Made by a program: the position numbers and the translations under genes. A stretch of 27,201 bases of DNA. It comes from Verrucomicrobiota bacterium. GTDB taxonomy: Bacteria > Verrucomicrobiota > Verrucomicrobiia > Chthoniobacterales > UBA10450. Positions 14,769-22,382 of this stretch are shown in pieces. Under the pieces are notes generated by a model, which saw only the letters and a list, made by a program, of their open reading frames with translations, was not told the DNA's origin and made no database searches. How positions within the stretch are numbered: the stretch's first letter is position 1; each line of letters begins with the position of its first letter. The DNA is taken from assembly GCA_003219225.1 (NCBI GenBank), contig QHPZ01000130.1, forward strand, positions 1-27,201, read 5' to 3'.

Positions 14769-15977
14769 ATGATCGAAGCCATAGGCATGGAGGTTCCGCG
14801 GGCCGCTCGGCGGGACGTCCGCTGCTTCCGGGATAACGCTCTGCTGGAGGGGATCAGCGCTGAAATCTACGCAGAGCTCGAGGACAAGATTCAGGGCGTA
14901 GAGTACCTTCCGAATGAAATTATCTTCGAGGAGAACGACGCGGGGAATTCGCTCTTTTTGATTGCCGAAGGGTCAGTGAAGATCTCGAAAAAAGGGCGCG
15001 CCGGTCAGCAGGAAACGCTCGCCTACCTGACGAAAAATGATTTTTTCGGCGAGATGGCGCTGGTGGATGTGGGCAAACGCTCGGCACAAGCGGTGGCCGT
15101 CGAGCATGTGATTGCCGGCCGGATCGATCGCGAAGCGTGGGATTTATTGCTCCAGCTCGCGCCCCATCAGGTGCTTGGCAATTTTACTCGCTCGGTCACG
15201 AGGCGTTTGCGTCACAACAATCAGCATTTCATCGAGGAAGTCATGCGCAGCGAACGGCTCGCGCTCATCGGCAGCACGATTAGCTCGATCGTTCACGACA
15301 TGAACAACCCGATCTCCTGTATTTTGTGCGCCTGCGAAGTCATTCAACGGAGCGAGCCCGATGGGTTAGTCGGTGAATCGTCGGAATTGATCCGGGTGGC
15401 CGTGAGAAACATGGAGAACATGACCCGCGAATTGATCGATTTTTCGCGCGGGCACACTCAATTGAACCTCGAGCAGATTAGAGTCGCTGACCTCATCCAC
15501 GCGATCGAAGCGGACTTCGCCGCCTATCGGCCGCAGGTCGAACTGCGAACCGAAATTTTTTACAACGGTCCAATTCAGGCTGACCGCCACCGGCTCTTGC
15601 GCGTGTTCAGTAACTTGGTCCGGAACGCCTGCGAAGCGATGGTCCAGAGCGAAGAAAAGATCCTGCACCTCAGCGTTACGCAGCTGGACGGTTGGTTGCG
15701 ATGCCAGATTTCCGATACCGGCTGTGGAATTCCGGCTCATCTCCTGCCGCGAATTTTCGAACCGTTTGTGACCCACGGAAAATCGAACGGGACCGGCCTG
15801 GGCCTGGCGATTAGCAAAGCGGTAGTCGAGGGGCACGGCGGCTCGATTTCGGTCAAGAGCAGTGACCAAGGCACGACGTTCAACGTCGATCTGCCGGCTT
15901 GTGAGGTGGACGCAGTCCGGCTGGCATGGCCGCGAGTGCCAGTAATTGCAGAAAAGTCGCCACAGTTGGCGCGCTAG
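14769..15977 (+). CDS. Soluble histidine kinase with N-terminal cyclic-nucleotide-binding domain
   Basis: This 402-residue protein joins a cNMP-binding domain (about 20-145) to a histidine kinase. The phosphate-binding cassette reads FGEMALVDVGKRSAQA, with Gly94, Glu95, Arg104 and Ser105 matching the cAMP contacts of CRP-like domains. The kinase part has His176 in SSIVHDMNNP, the N-box Asn286 (NLVRNACEA), the G1 box SDTGCGIP (about 315-322) and the G2 box GTGLGL (341-346). No membrane segment or PAS is seen, so it is a cytosolic kinase probably gated by a cyclic nucleotide. The ATG at 14769 has GGAGG 15 bases upstream; longer forms run antisense into the formate dehydrogenase start and are unlikely. 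No receiver gene is adjacent. The nucleotide cyclase gene follows after 51 bases. Confidence 0.88.
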   Translation: MIEAIGMEVPRAARRDVRCFRDNALLEGISAEIYAELEDKIQGVEYLPNEIIFEENDAGNSLFLIAEGSVKISKKGRAGQQETLAYLTKNDFFGEMALVDVGKRSAQAVAVEHVIAGRIDREAWDLLLQLAPHQVLGNFTRSVTRRLRHNNQHFIEEVMRSERLALIGSTISSIVHDMNNPISCILCACEVIQRSEPDGLVGESSELIRVAVRNMENMTRELIDFSRGHTQLNLEQIRVADLIHAIEADFAAYRPQVELRTEIFYNGPIQADRHRLLRVFSNLVRNACEAMVQSEEKILHLSVTQLDGWLRCQISDTGCGIPAHLLPRIFEPFVTHGKSNGTGLGLAISKAVVEGHGGSISVKSSDQGTTFNVDLPACEVDAVRLAWPRVPVIAEKSPQLAR

Positions 15978-16028
15978 AAGCTGCGCCTGAAGCTGGCAAT
16001 CCCTCCGCAAAGGGGCCGCTGCAGCACC

Positions 16029-18413
16029 ATGTCCATCGAACTCGAGCCGGATCTCCAATTGGAAATCGCGCATGTCCTGTTTATGGATGTCGTCGGTTAC
16101 TCAAAACTGTTGATCAATGAGCAGCGCGAATGTTTGCGGGAACTTAATCAGATCGTCCGAAATGCCGACGCCTTCCGCGTAGCTGAGGCCGCGGGGAAAC
16201 TTATTCGGCTGCCCACGGGGGACGGAATGGCACTGGCTTTCACCACCACGCCGGATGCGCCCGTCCGCTGCGCGTTGCAAACTGCGAAGGCGTTACAGCT
16301 TTACCCGGAGCTCAAAGTGCGAATGGGCGTGCACAGCGGCCCCGTCAGCGGCCTGACCGACGTCAACGACCGTTCGAACGTGGCCGGGTCCGGCATTAAC
16401 ATCGCGCAGCGTGTCATGGATTGCGGGGACGCCGGACACATTCTGCTCTCCAAACGTGTTGCCGAGGACCTCGCGCAGTACCGGCACTGGCAGTCCTACC
16501 TGCACGATCTTGGTGAATGTGAAGTCAAACACGGCGAAGTGATTTCGCTCGTCAATCTCTACAGCGATGAGATCGGCAACCCTCAATTTCCCGCGAAACT
16601 CGCCGGTGGCGGTCGCGCCCGGCATCATGCCGGCGCATCTTCCGCCGTGGCGCGCGCGCGGCGCGTCACGATAGTGGCGTTTTTCCTGGCTGCCGCCGCG
16701 GCTGTTGGCATTTGGTCTTTATCACGATCGCCCAGGCCGAAATCGTCAGCGGCGATGCCGACGTTGAATGCCGCTTCCTCTGTTCCGGAAAAAAGCATCG
16801 CCGTCCTGCCGTTCGAAAATTTGAGCGCAAACCAGGAGACAGCCTTCTTCACCGATGGCGTCCAGGACGAGATCCTCTCCGACCTTGCCAAAGTGGCGGA
16901 TCTCAAAGTGATCAGTCGCACCAGCGTGATGCAGTATAAAACGCCGAGGGCCCGCAACCTGCGGGAGATTGGCCGCCAGCTCGGTGTGGCGCACGTCCTA
17001 GAAGGCAGTGTGCAACGCGTTGGTAACCGGATTCGCCTCAACGCGCAGCTGATCGATGCGCGGACGGACGCGCATCTCTGGGCGCAGACTTATGACCGCG
17101 AACTTGCCGATGTCTTCGCCATTCAAAGCGAAATTGCGAAGACGATCGCCGATCACGTTCAACCGACAGGCGACTTGACGGCATACGATCTGTATTTGCG
17201 AGCGACACAGATTGAGCGTAGCCGGGCCAGTTCGATTGGCAGTGGTGGCGCCGAAGAAGCAAAACGAGAAGTTGGGCTGTTAACCGAAGCCATCCAGCAC
17301 GATCCCGACTTTCTACCAGCGATCTGCTTGCTCGCGCAGACGCACCTTTACCTTTACTGGATGAATGTCGATCAACCAGCGGCACATTTGGAGCAGGCGA
17401 AAAAGACACTCGATGCCGCGGTCCGCTTGCAGCCGAATGCCGGCGAAGTTCACCTGATGAAGGGAATTCTCTACTACTGGGGCGCGCGGGATTATGCCCC
17501 CGCCCTCGCTGAGCTCGCGCTGGCACGGCGGCGTCTTCCGAACGACATCCGGGTGCTTTTCTTTACCGCCATGATCGAACGCCGTCAGGGTAACTGGGGG
17601 GAATCAACCCGTCACCTGGAGCAGGCGGTGGCGCTCGACCCTTGTAACATCGCGATTATCGCAGAGTTGTGTGGCGCAAATTATTTCGTCCTCCAACGCT
17701 ATGCCGACGCGATAAAAAAAGTCGACAGCGCGCTGGCTTGGAAGCCTCTGGATTTCGGCCTCGAATACCTGCGCGCCTATCTCGATTTCGGGTCGAAGGC
17801 AGATCTCCGGCGCTGGACAGAACTTGTGGCGAGCAAAGCTGCTGAGAATGCCGATCCGAAGGATGTTGTCGTGGCGCGGGTAGATCTGGCTTTGAAGCGG
17901 CGCGATTATCGCGCGGCCGGAGAAGCATTGGCCGCTCACGCGGCGGCGGAAATTGACGACAATGGATTTTTCACTCCCAACGAATGGCGGCAGGCAATCA
18001 TCGCGCGCGGCTTGGGCAATAATGCCCGAGCGAATGCCGCGCTTATCGCTGCGCGCAAGCGCGTTGTCGCAACGTTGGAAAAACAGCCGGAAGACGCGAA
18101 GACTCTGATGGTTCTTGGGCAAGTCGACGCCGCACTGGGCCGCAAAGAGATCGCGCTACGCGAGGCTCAGCGCGCGGTCGAACTCCTTCCCGTCGCCAAA
18201 GATTCCGTCAATGGTTATCACTTACTCTTTCGGCTTGCCGGGATATACGCTCAAACCAAAGAAACGGACCGCGCGCTCGATCTGCTTGAAAGAGAACTTC
18301 CCCAACCGTACGGACTCAGTTACGGATCGCTGAAGCTGGACGAAACGTGGGATCCGCTGCGCGGCCACCCGCGTTTCGAAAAACTTGTTGCAACTCTCGC
18401 GCCAAAAGCTTGA
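16029..18413 (+). CDS. Class III nucleotide cyclase fused to TolB-like and TPR domains
   Basis: This 794-residue protein begins with a class III adenylate/guanylate cyclase domain (about 12-185). Metal ligands Asp20 (FMDVVGYS) and Asp65 (PTGDGMALAF) are present, as are Asn124 and Arg128 (GINIAQRVM), so it looks catalytically competent. A single transmembrane helix follows (about 212-230). The next part is a TolB N-terminal-like (FlgO-like) domain (about 255-377: SIAVLPFENLS, DGVQDEILSDLAKV, VAHVLEGSVQRVGNRIRLNAQLID). TPR-type helical repeats run to the end. The topology suggests a cytoplasmic cyclase with a periplasmic sensing or binding region. Which nucleotide it makes cannot be read with certainty. 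It lies directly downstream of the cNMP-binding kinase, which may be its target. Confidence 0.9.
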   Translation: MSIELEPDLQLEIAHVLFMDVVGYSKLLINEQRECLRELNQIVRNADAFRVAEAAGKLIRLPTGDGMALAFTTTPDAPVRCALQTAKALQLYPELKVRMGVHSGPVSGLTDVNDRSNVAGSGINIAQRVMDCGDAGHILLSKRVAEDLAQYRHWQSYLHDLGECEVKHGEVISLVNLYSDEIGNPQFPAKLAGGGRARHHAGASSAVARARRVTIVAFFLAAAAAVGIWSLSRSPRPKSSAAMPTLNAASSVPEKSIAVLPFENLSANQETAFFTDGVQDEILSDLAKVADLKVISRTSVMQYKTPRARNLREIGRQLGVAHVLEGSVQRVGNRIRLNAQLIDARTDAHLWAQTYDRELADVFAIQSEIAKTIADHVQPTGDLTAYDLYLRATQIERSRASSIGSGGAEEAKREVGLLTEAIQHDPDFLPAICLLAQTHLYLYWMNVDQPAAHLEQAKKTLDAAVRLQPNAGEVHLMKGILYYWGARDYAPALAELALARRRLPNDIRVLFFTAMIERRQGNWGESTRHLEQAVALDPCNIAIIAELCGANYFVLQRYADAIKKVDSALAWKPLDFGLEYLRAYLDFGSKADLRRWTELVASKAAENADPKDVVVARVDLALKRRDYRAAGEALAAHAAAEIDDNGFFTPNEWRQAIIARGLGNNARANAALIAARKRVVATLEKQPEDAKTLMVLGQVDAALGRKEIALREAQRAVELLPVAKDSVNGYHLLFRLAGIYAQTKETDRALDLLERELPQPYGLSYGSLKLDETWDPLRGHPRFEKLVATLAPKA

Positions 18414-18468
18414 TACCCCGGCTAAGAAACGGCACGCCCCGATCCTGTTTGTGAATGGGTCTGTGGCG

Positions 18469-19683
18469 TCAACGTGCGCCGGCTTCGAGCATGCGAATGC
18501 GTTTGTCGCTGTGCGGAAGCCGAATGGTGAGGGTCAGGCCTTTGCCTTCTTTGCTTTCAATTGCGAGCTCGCCGCCGTGTTCGCGCACGATCCGGCGCAC
18601 GATCAACAGACCGAGTCCGGTGCCGCTGGTTTTGGTCGTGAAATACGGCTCGAAAACGCGGCTGAGGTTTTCAGCCGAGATGCCGCCGCCGGTGTCGGTG
18701 AAGGTGATGAGGACGTGCGATTCGTCCATATCGCTGCGAATGCGCAGGATGCCGCGGCGTTTGATGGCTTCGAGACTGTTCTTGATCACATCGTAAAACG
18801 CCTGCTTCATCTGATCGCGATCGATGGGCAGAAGAGGTAAATCGGCGCGCAGCTCCTGTTCGACGACGATGTCGCGGTCTCTGATTTCGGAAGCGAAAAA
18901 GCGCACCGTTTCATCGATCACGCTGTTGATGTTTTCCGGGTGCAATTGTGGCCGGGTCGGGCGGATGGCGCGGAGGAACTGGCCGACGATTGAGTCGAGG
19001 CGATTGATTTCGGCGCGGGCGACATTGATTGACTCCTGAAGCTCTGCGCGCGGGGCGCCATCGAGCTTGGCGACCTGGCGTTGCATCAGCTGGAAGTGAA
19101 TGTTGAGCGAATTGAGGGGGTTGCCGATTTCATGGGCGACACCAGCGGCGAGCAAGGTCAGCGCGTTCAATCGCTCGGTTTCGATCGTCTCTTGTTCGGT
19201 GCGCCGGCTCTGTGTGATGTCGCGCAAAATCATGGCGTGGCCCACTTTTTCGCCGGAGATCGTAGCCGCGGTCGCTGACCGCGGACCGGCGTCAGCGACG
19301 CCGGCTGCAGACTCGCGCTGCTCGATCACGAGCGGCACGATGTAGAAGTTAATGAACCGATTTTGCGGGTAGAAAATTTCCATGTCGCGACTTACGGGCC
19401 CGCCGCTGTGGGTAAGCGATTGCCAGTCGAGCCCGCGCACCCGTTCATCGAGGCGTTTGCCGATTGACTCCTCGGCCTGCAATCCGAAGAGCTCGCAAGC
19501 CGCCTCATTTAGATAAGTGATGCGGCCGTTTGAATCGGTGACGATGATCCCTTCCTGAATCGCATTGAAAATCGTTTCGAGAAAACCTTTCTCCTCGGCG
19601 AGGCGCAGAAAATAATTCTGCACCTCCTGCGGCTCGATCCGCCCGAGGCGGCCGATTAGTTTGTCGATAAACCCTGCTTTCAT
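18469..19683 (-). CDS. PAS-domain sensor histidine kinase, NtrB-like
   Basis: This 404-residue kinase contains a PAS domain (about 30-165: IFNAIQEGIIVTDSNGRITYLNEAACELFG), a HisKA domain with the phospho-His in AAGVAHEIGNPLNSLNIHF, and an HATPase domain with FYDVIKNSLEAI (N box), TDTGGGIS (G1) and TSGTGLGLLIVRRI (G2). No membrane helices are seen. The ATG at 19681-19683 is used rather than the upstream in-frame TTG. Kinases of this architecture usually partner NtrC-type activators; the one in this window is 12 kb away, so the pairing is a guess. What is odd is that the palindromic element at 19262-19310 is inserted in frame between the last PAS strands, adding AAGVADAGPRSATAAT between PLVIEQRES and SGEKVGHAMILRDIT. 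Confidence 0.92.
   Translation of the reverse strand: MKAGFIDKLIGRLGRIEPQEVQNYFLRLAEEKGFLETIFNAIQEGIIVTDSNGRITYLNEAACELFGLQAEESIGKRLDERVRGLDWQSLTHSGGPVSRDMEIFYPQNRFINFYIVPLVIEQRESAAGVADAGPRSATAATISGEKVGHAMILRDITQSRRTEQETIETERLNALTLLAAGVAHEIGNPLNSLNIHFQLMQRQVAKLDGAPRAELQESINVARAEINRLDSIVGQFLRAIRPTRPQLHPENINSVIDETVRFFASEIRDRDIVVEQELRADLPLLPIDRDQMKQAFYDVIKNSLEAIKRRGILRIRSDMDESHVLITFTDTGGGISAENLSRVFEPYFTTKTSGTGLGLLIVRRIVREHGGELAIESKEGKGLTLTIRLPHSDKRIRMLEAGAR
19262..19310. repeat. Two-hairpin palindromic element inserted in the PAS histidine kinase gene
   Basis: From GTAGCC it comprises hairpins CCGCGGTCGCTGACCGCGG and CCGGCGTCAGCGACGCCGG, ending GGCTGCAG. It matches the scpB copy at 45 of 49 positions and is read in the same frame there (minus strand AGVADAGPRSATAAT). 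Confidence 0.9.
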
Positions 19684-19788
19684 CGCGCCATGGTCGATTG
19701 ATCGAAATCGAGACAACTGCGGGTGTCAAACCGATGAGTGTTGCTTGACCATCTCGCCGAACGTCGCAAGATCGCGCGTAGCGGTTGC

Positions 19789-20478
19789 ATGAAGGTTTCG
19801 ATCGTCATCCCATGTTACAACGAAAAGAATACCATCGAAAAGGTGGTTGAGGCGGTGCGCGCCGCCCCGGTGGCCGAGAAAGAGATAATCGTAGTGGATG
19901 ACGCTTCGACCGACGGGACGCAGGAGGTGTTGCGCACGAAGTTGTCCGCTGCGGTCGACCGGATCATTTATCACCCGGTCAACCGCGGCAAGGGCGCGGC
20001 TCTGCGCTCCGGGTTCGCCGCTGCCACCGGCGACGTCGTTTTGATCCAGGATGCTGACCTCGAATATGACCCGCAAGAGTATCCGGTGCTGCTCGAGCCG
20101 ATCATCTCCGGCAAGGCCGATGCCGTTTTTGGCTCCCGATTCATGGGGGGCCGCCCCCATCGGGTCGTTTTTTTCTGGCACATGGTCGGGAACCGGTTCC
20201 TGACGCTGATCTCGAACATGTTCACAAACCTGAATCTGACCGACCTGGAAACTGGCTACAAAGCGTTTCGCACCTCTCTGATCAAATCGATCGAACTTGA
20301 AGAAGAGCGATTCGGGTTCGAGCCGGAGATCACGGCCAAGCTGGCGAAGCAACACTGCCGAATCTACGAGGTGGGGATTTCCTACTACGGGCGGACTTAC
20401 GAAGAGGGGAAAAAGATCGGCTGGCGCGATGGCTTTCGCGCGTTATACGCAATCGTGAAGTACAACTTTGGCCGCTGA
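19789..20478 (+). CDS. Family 2 glycosyltransferase (DPM1-like)
   Basis: This 229-residue GT-A fold glycosyltransferase is of the dolichol-phosphate-mannose synthase-like group. It starts MKVSIVIPCYNEKNTIEKV, with the nucleotide-binding VVDDASTDGT near residues 38-48, the metal-binding DADLEYDP (DxD) near residue 88 and the acceptor-side GSRFMGG. No membrane helices follow, so it is probably a peripheral membrane enzyme transferring a sugar from a nucleotide donor to a polyprenyl phosphate. The ATG at 19789 is preferred over a GTG 51 bases upstream. It begins a plus-strand run with an epimerase and a second GT2, spaced by 15 bases and then overlapping, likely one operon for glycan synthesis. 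Confidence 0.9.
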   Translation: MKVSIVIPCYNEKNTIEKVVEAVRAAPVAEKEIIVVDDASTDGTQEVLRTKLSAAVDRIIYHPVNRGKGAALRSGFAAATGDVVLIQDADLEYDPQEYPVLLEPIISGKADAVFGSRFMGGRPHRVVFFWHMVGNRFLTLISNMFTNLNLTDLETGYKAFRTSLIKSIELEEERFGFEPEITAKLAKQHCRIYEVGISYYGRTYEEGKKIGWRDGFRALYAIVKYNFGR

Positions 20479-20493
20479 TCGCGCGCTGAGACA

Positions 20494-21564
20494 ATGAAAA
20501 TACTGATCACTGGAATCTGCGGCTTCACCGGCAGCACACTCGCGCGCGCCTTCAAAGAATTCGGGGTAGATGTCGATGTTAGTGGAATCGACAATTTCCT
20601 TCGCCCGGGCAGCGAACATAATCGGGCGCCGCTCAAGGCTGCGGGCGTAGGCGTGTTTCATGGCGATACCCGTTGCGCGAGCGATTTTGATCTGCTGCCG
20701 AAGGTCGACTGGGTGATCGACGCGGCAGCGAATCCCAGTGTGTTGGCGGGGGTGAGTGGTGAGTCGAGCAGCCGGCAGGCGGTGGAGCACAACCTGAGCG
20801 GCACGATTAACCTGCTCGAGTACTGCAAGAGAACCGATGCGGGGCTTGTCCTGCTTAGCACAAGCCGCGTGTATTCCATCACTGCTCTGGCAAATCTTCC
20901 CCTCACGGTGGAGAACGGCGCCTATCGGCCACGGCTTGATTCTGCTACGCCCGCTGGTCTGACCACCGAAGGCATCGCGGAAGAGTTCTCGACCGCCCCG
21001 CCATTGTCGATCTATGGCGCGACCAAACTCGCTTCCGAAGTGATTGCGCTCGAGTACGGCTCGGCTTTTAGCTTTGCGGTATGGATCGATCGCTGCGGTG
21101 TGCTCGCTGGCGCCGGCCAATTCGGGAAAGCTGACCAGGGAATTTTTTCCTTCTGGATCAATTCTTACCTGCGACGGCGCCCGCTTTGCTACGTCGGCTT
21201 CGATGGCGCAGGACATCAGGTGCGCGATTGCCTCCATCCGCGTGACCTCGCGACGCTCATCTGGCAACAGATGCACGCACCCGATTGCGCCGCTGAGCGC
21301 ATTCAAAACGTCAGCGGTGGTGTGGCATCAGCGATGTCACTGGCGCAGTTAAGTGCCTGGTGCGCGGCGCATTTCGGCGAACACAAGGTCGGACGCGAGC
21401 CGACAGCTCGCGCCTACGATCTTGCCTGGGTGGTACTGGACGCCACGCGAGCGCGCCGACAGTGGGACTGGCGGCCGAGCATATCACTTGAGCAAATCCT
21501 GGAGGAGATCGCGCAACATGCGCAGTCGCATCCTGATTGGCTTGAAATTTCCAGCGCACAATGA
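20494..21564 (+). CDS. NAD-dependent sugar epimerase/dehydratase (SDR family)
   Basis: This 356-residue extended short-chain dehydrogenase acts on nucleotide sugars. It has the Rossmann motif TGICGFTGS near residues 6-14, DAAANPSV, the LLSTSRVYS strand with a Ser/Thr catalytic position, and the YGATK (YxxxK) active site. The resemblance is closest to CDP-paratose 2-epimerase-like enzymes (SRVYSI and the long insertion before YGATK), but the exact sugar cannot be read from sequence. It is flanked by two GT2 genes and overlaps the second one by ATGA. The set probably makes and transfers a modified sugar for the envelope. Confidence 0.87.
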   Translation: MKILITGICGFTGSTLARAFKEFGVDVDVSGIDNFLRPGSEHNRAPLKAAGVGVFHGDTRCASDFDLLPKVDWVIDAAANPSVLAGVSGESSSRQAVEHNLSGTINLLEYCKRTDAGLVLLSTSRVYSITALANLPLTVENGAYRPRLDSATPAGLTTEGIAEEFSTAPPLSIYGATKLASEVIALEYGSAFSFAVWIDRCGVLAGAGQFGKADQGIFSFWINSYLRRRPLCYVGFDGAGHQVRDCLHPRDLATLIWQQMHAPDCAAERIQNVSGGVASAMSLAQLSAWCAAHFGEHKVGREPTARAYDLAWVVLDATRARRQWDWRPSISLEQILEEIAQHAQSHPDWLEISSAQ

Positions 21565-22334
21565 ATAGCGGAGCTGGCGAGTCCTCACGAGCGCTGCGGT
21601 TGCTCTCGGTGGTGATTCCGGCGCGCGACGAAGAAGGGTGCATCGCGTCCACAGTCGAGCATCTGTATGTGGAACTGCGGCTCCAGGAAGTGCCGCATGA
21701 AATTGTAGTGGTGGACGATGGCAGTTGCGACGCGACCTGGTCGATCCTGCAATCGCTCCGTCAGCGTGTCCCGACGCTGCGGCCGGTGCAAAATCCCTCG
21801 CCGCATGGCTTCGGACGCGCCGTCAGCCGCGGCTTCGATCATATGATGGGCGACGCGGTTGTTCTGATGATGGCGGACGAATCGGATGACTGCCGCGACG
21901 TGGTGCGTTACTGGAAGAAACTGAACGAAGGCTATGATTGTGTTTTCGGCAGTCGCTTCGTCCGCGGGGGCGGGGTGATCGATTATCCGAAACTCAAACT
22001 GCTGCTCAACCGCCTCGCCAACTATTTCCTCAAGGTGCTCTTTCGCATCAGTCTCAATGACACAACCAACGCTTTCAAAGCCTACCGCAAGGAGGTAATC
22101 GATGGCTGCCGGCCGCTGATCGCGCCACACTTTAATATCACAATCGAAATTCCATTGAAGGCGATTGTGCGCGGCTATTCCTGGACAACAATTCCTATTA
22201 CCTGGCGCAATCGCCGCACCGGGACGGCAAAACTGAAGCTAAAAGAGATGGGCAGCCGCTACTTGTTCATCTGCTTTTACGTGTGGCTAGAAAAATACTT
22301 CAGCCGCGGAGATTACCGGCGTAGCGATACGTAG
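21561..22334 (+). CDS. Family 2 glycosyltransferase (polyprenyl-phosphate type)
   Basis: This 257-residue GT-A enzyme has LSVVIPARDEEGCIASTV at the N-terminus, the nucleotide-binding VVVDDGSCDATW, and MMADESDD in the DxD position. It also has GSRFVRGGGVIDYPKLKLLLNRLANYFLKVLF and the FKAYRKEVID motif of polyprenyl-phosphate sugar transferases. It differs from the GT2 at 19789 in sequence, so the two probably transfer to different acceptors or use different donors. Its ATG overlaps the stop of the epimerase gene. The C-terminal MGSRYLFICFYVWLEKYF may be an amphipathic membrane contact rather than a full helix. It ends convergent with a GT-C-like gene. Confidence 0.9.
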   Translation: MNSGAGESSRALRLLSVVIPARDEEGCIASTVEHLYVELRLQEVPHEIVVVDDGSCDATWSILQSLRQRVPTLRPVQNPSPHGFGRAVSRGFDHMMGDAVVLMMADESDDCRDVVRYWKKLNEGYDCVFGSRFVRGGGVIDYPKLKLLLNRLANYFLKVLFRISLNDTTNAFKAYRKEVIDGCRPLIAPHFNITIEIPLKAIVRGYSWTTIPITWRNRRTGTAKLKLKEMGSRYLFICFYVWLEKYFSRGDYRRSDT

Positions 22335-22337
22335 TTA

Positions 22338-22366
22338 CTTCCAGGCGAGCATTTGTACCTGGGAAG
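22338..22366. terminator. Possible terminator hairpin between convergent genes
   Basis: CTTCCAGG and CCTGGGAAG can pair with one bulged base across a 12-base loop in the 48-base gap between two convergent genes. There is no clear U-tract, so confidence is low. Confidence 0.35.
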
Positions 22367-22382
22367 GTTGCGCAATGATAAC

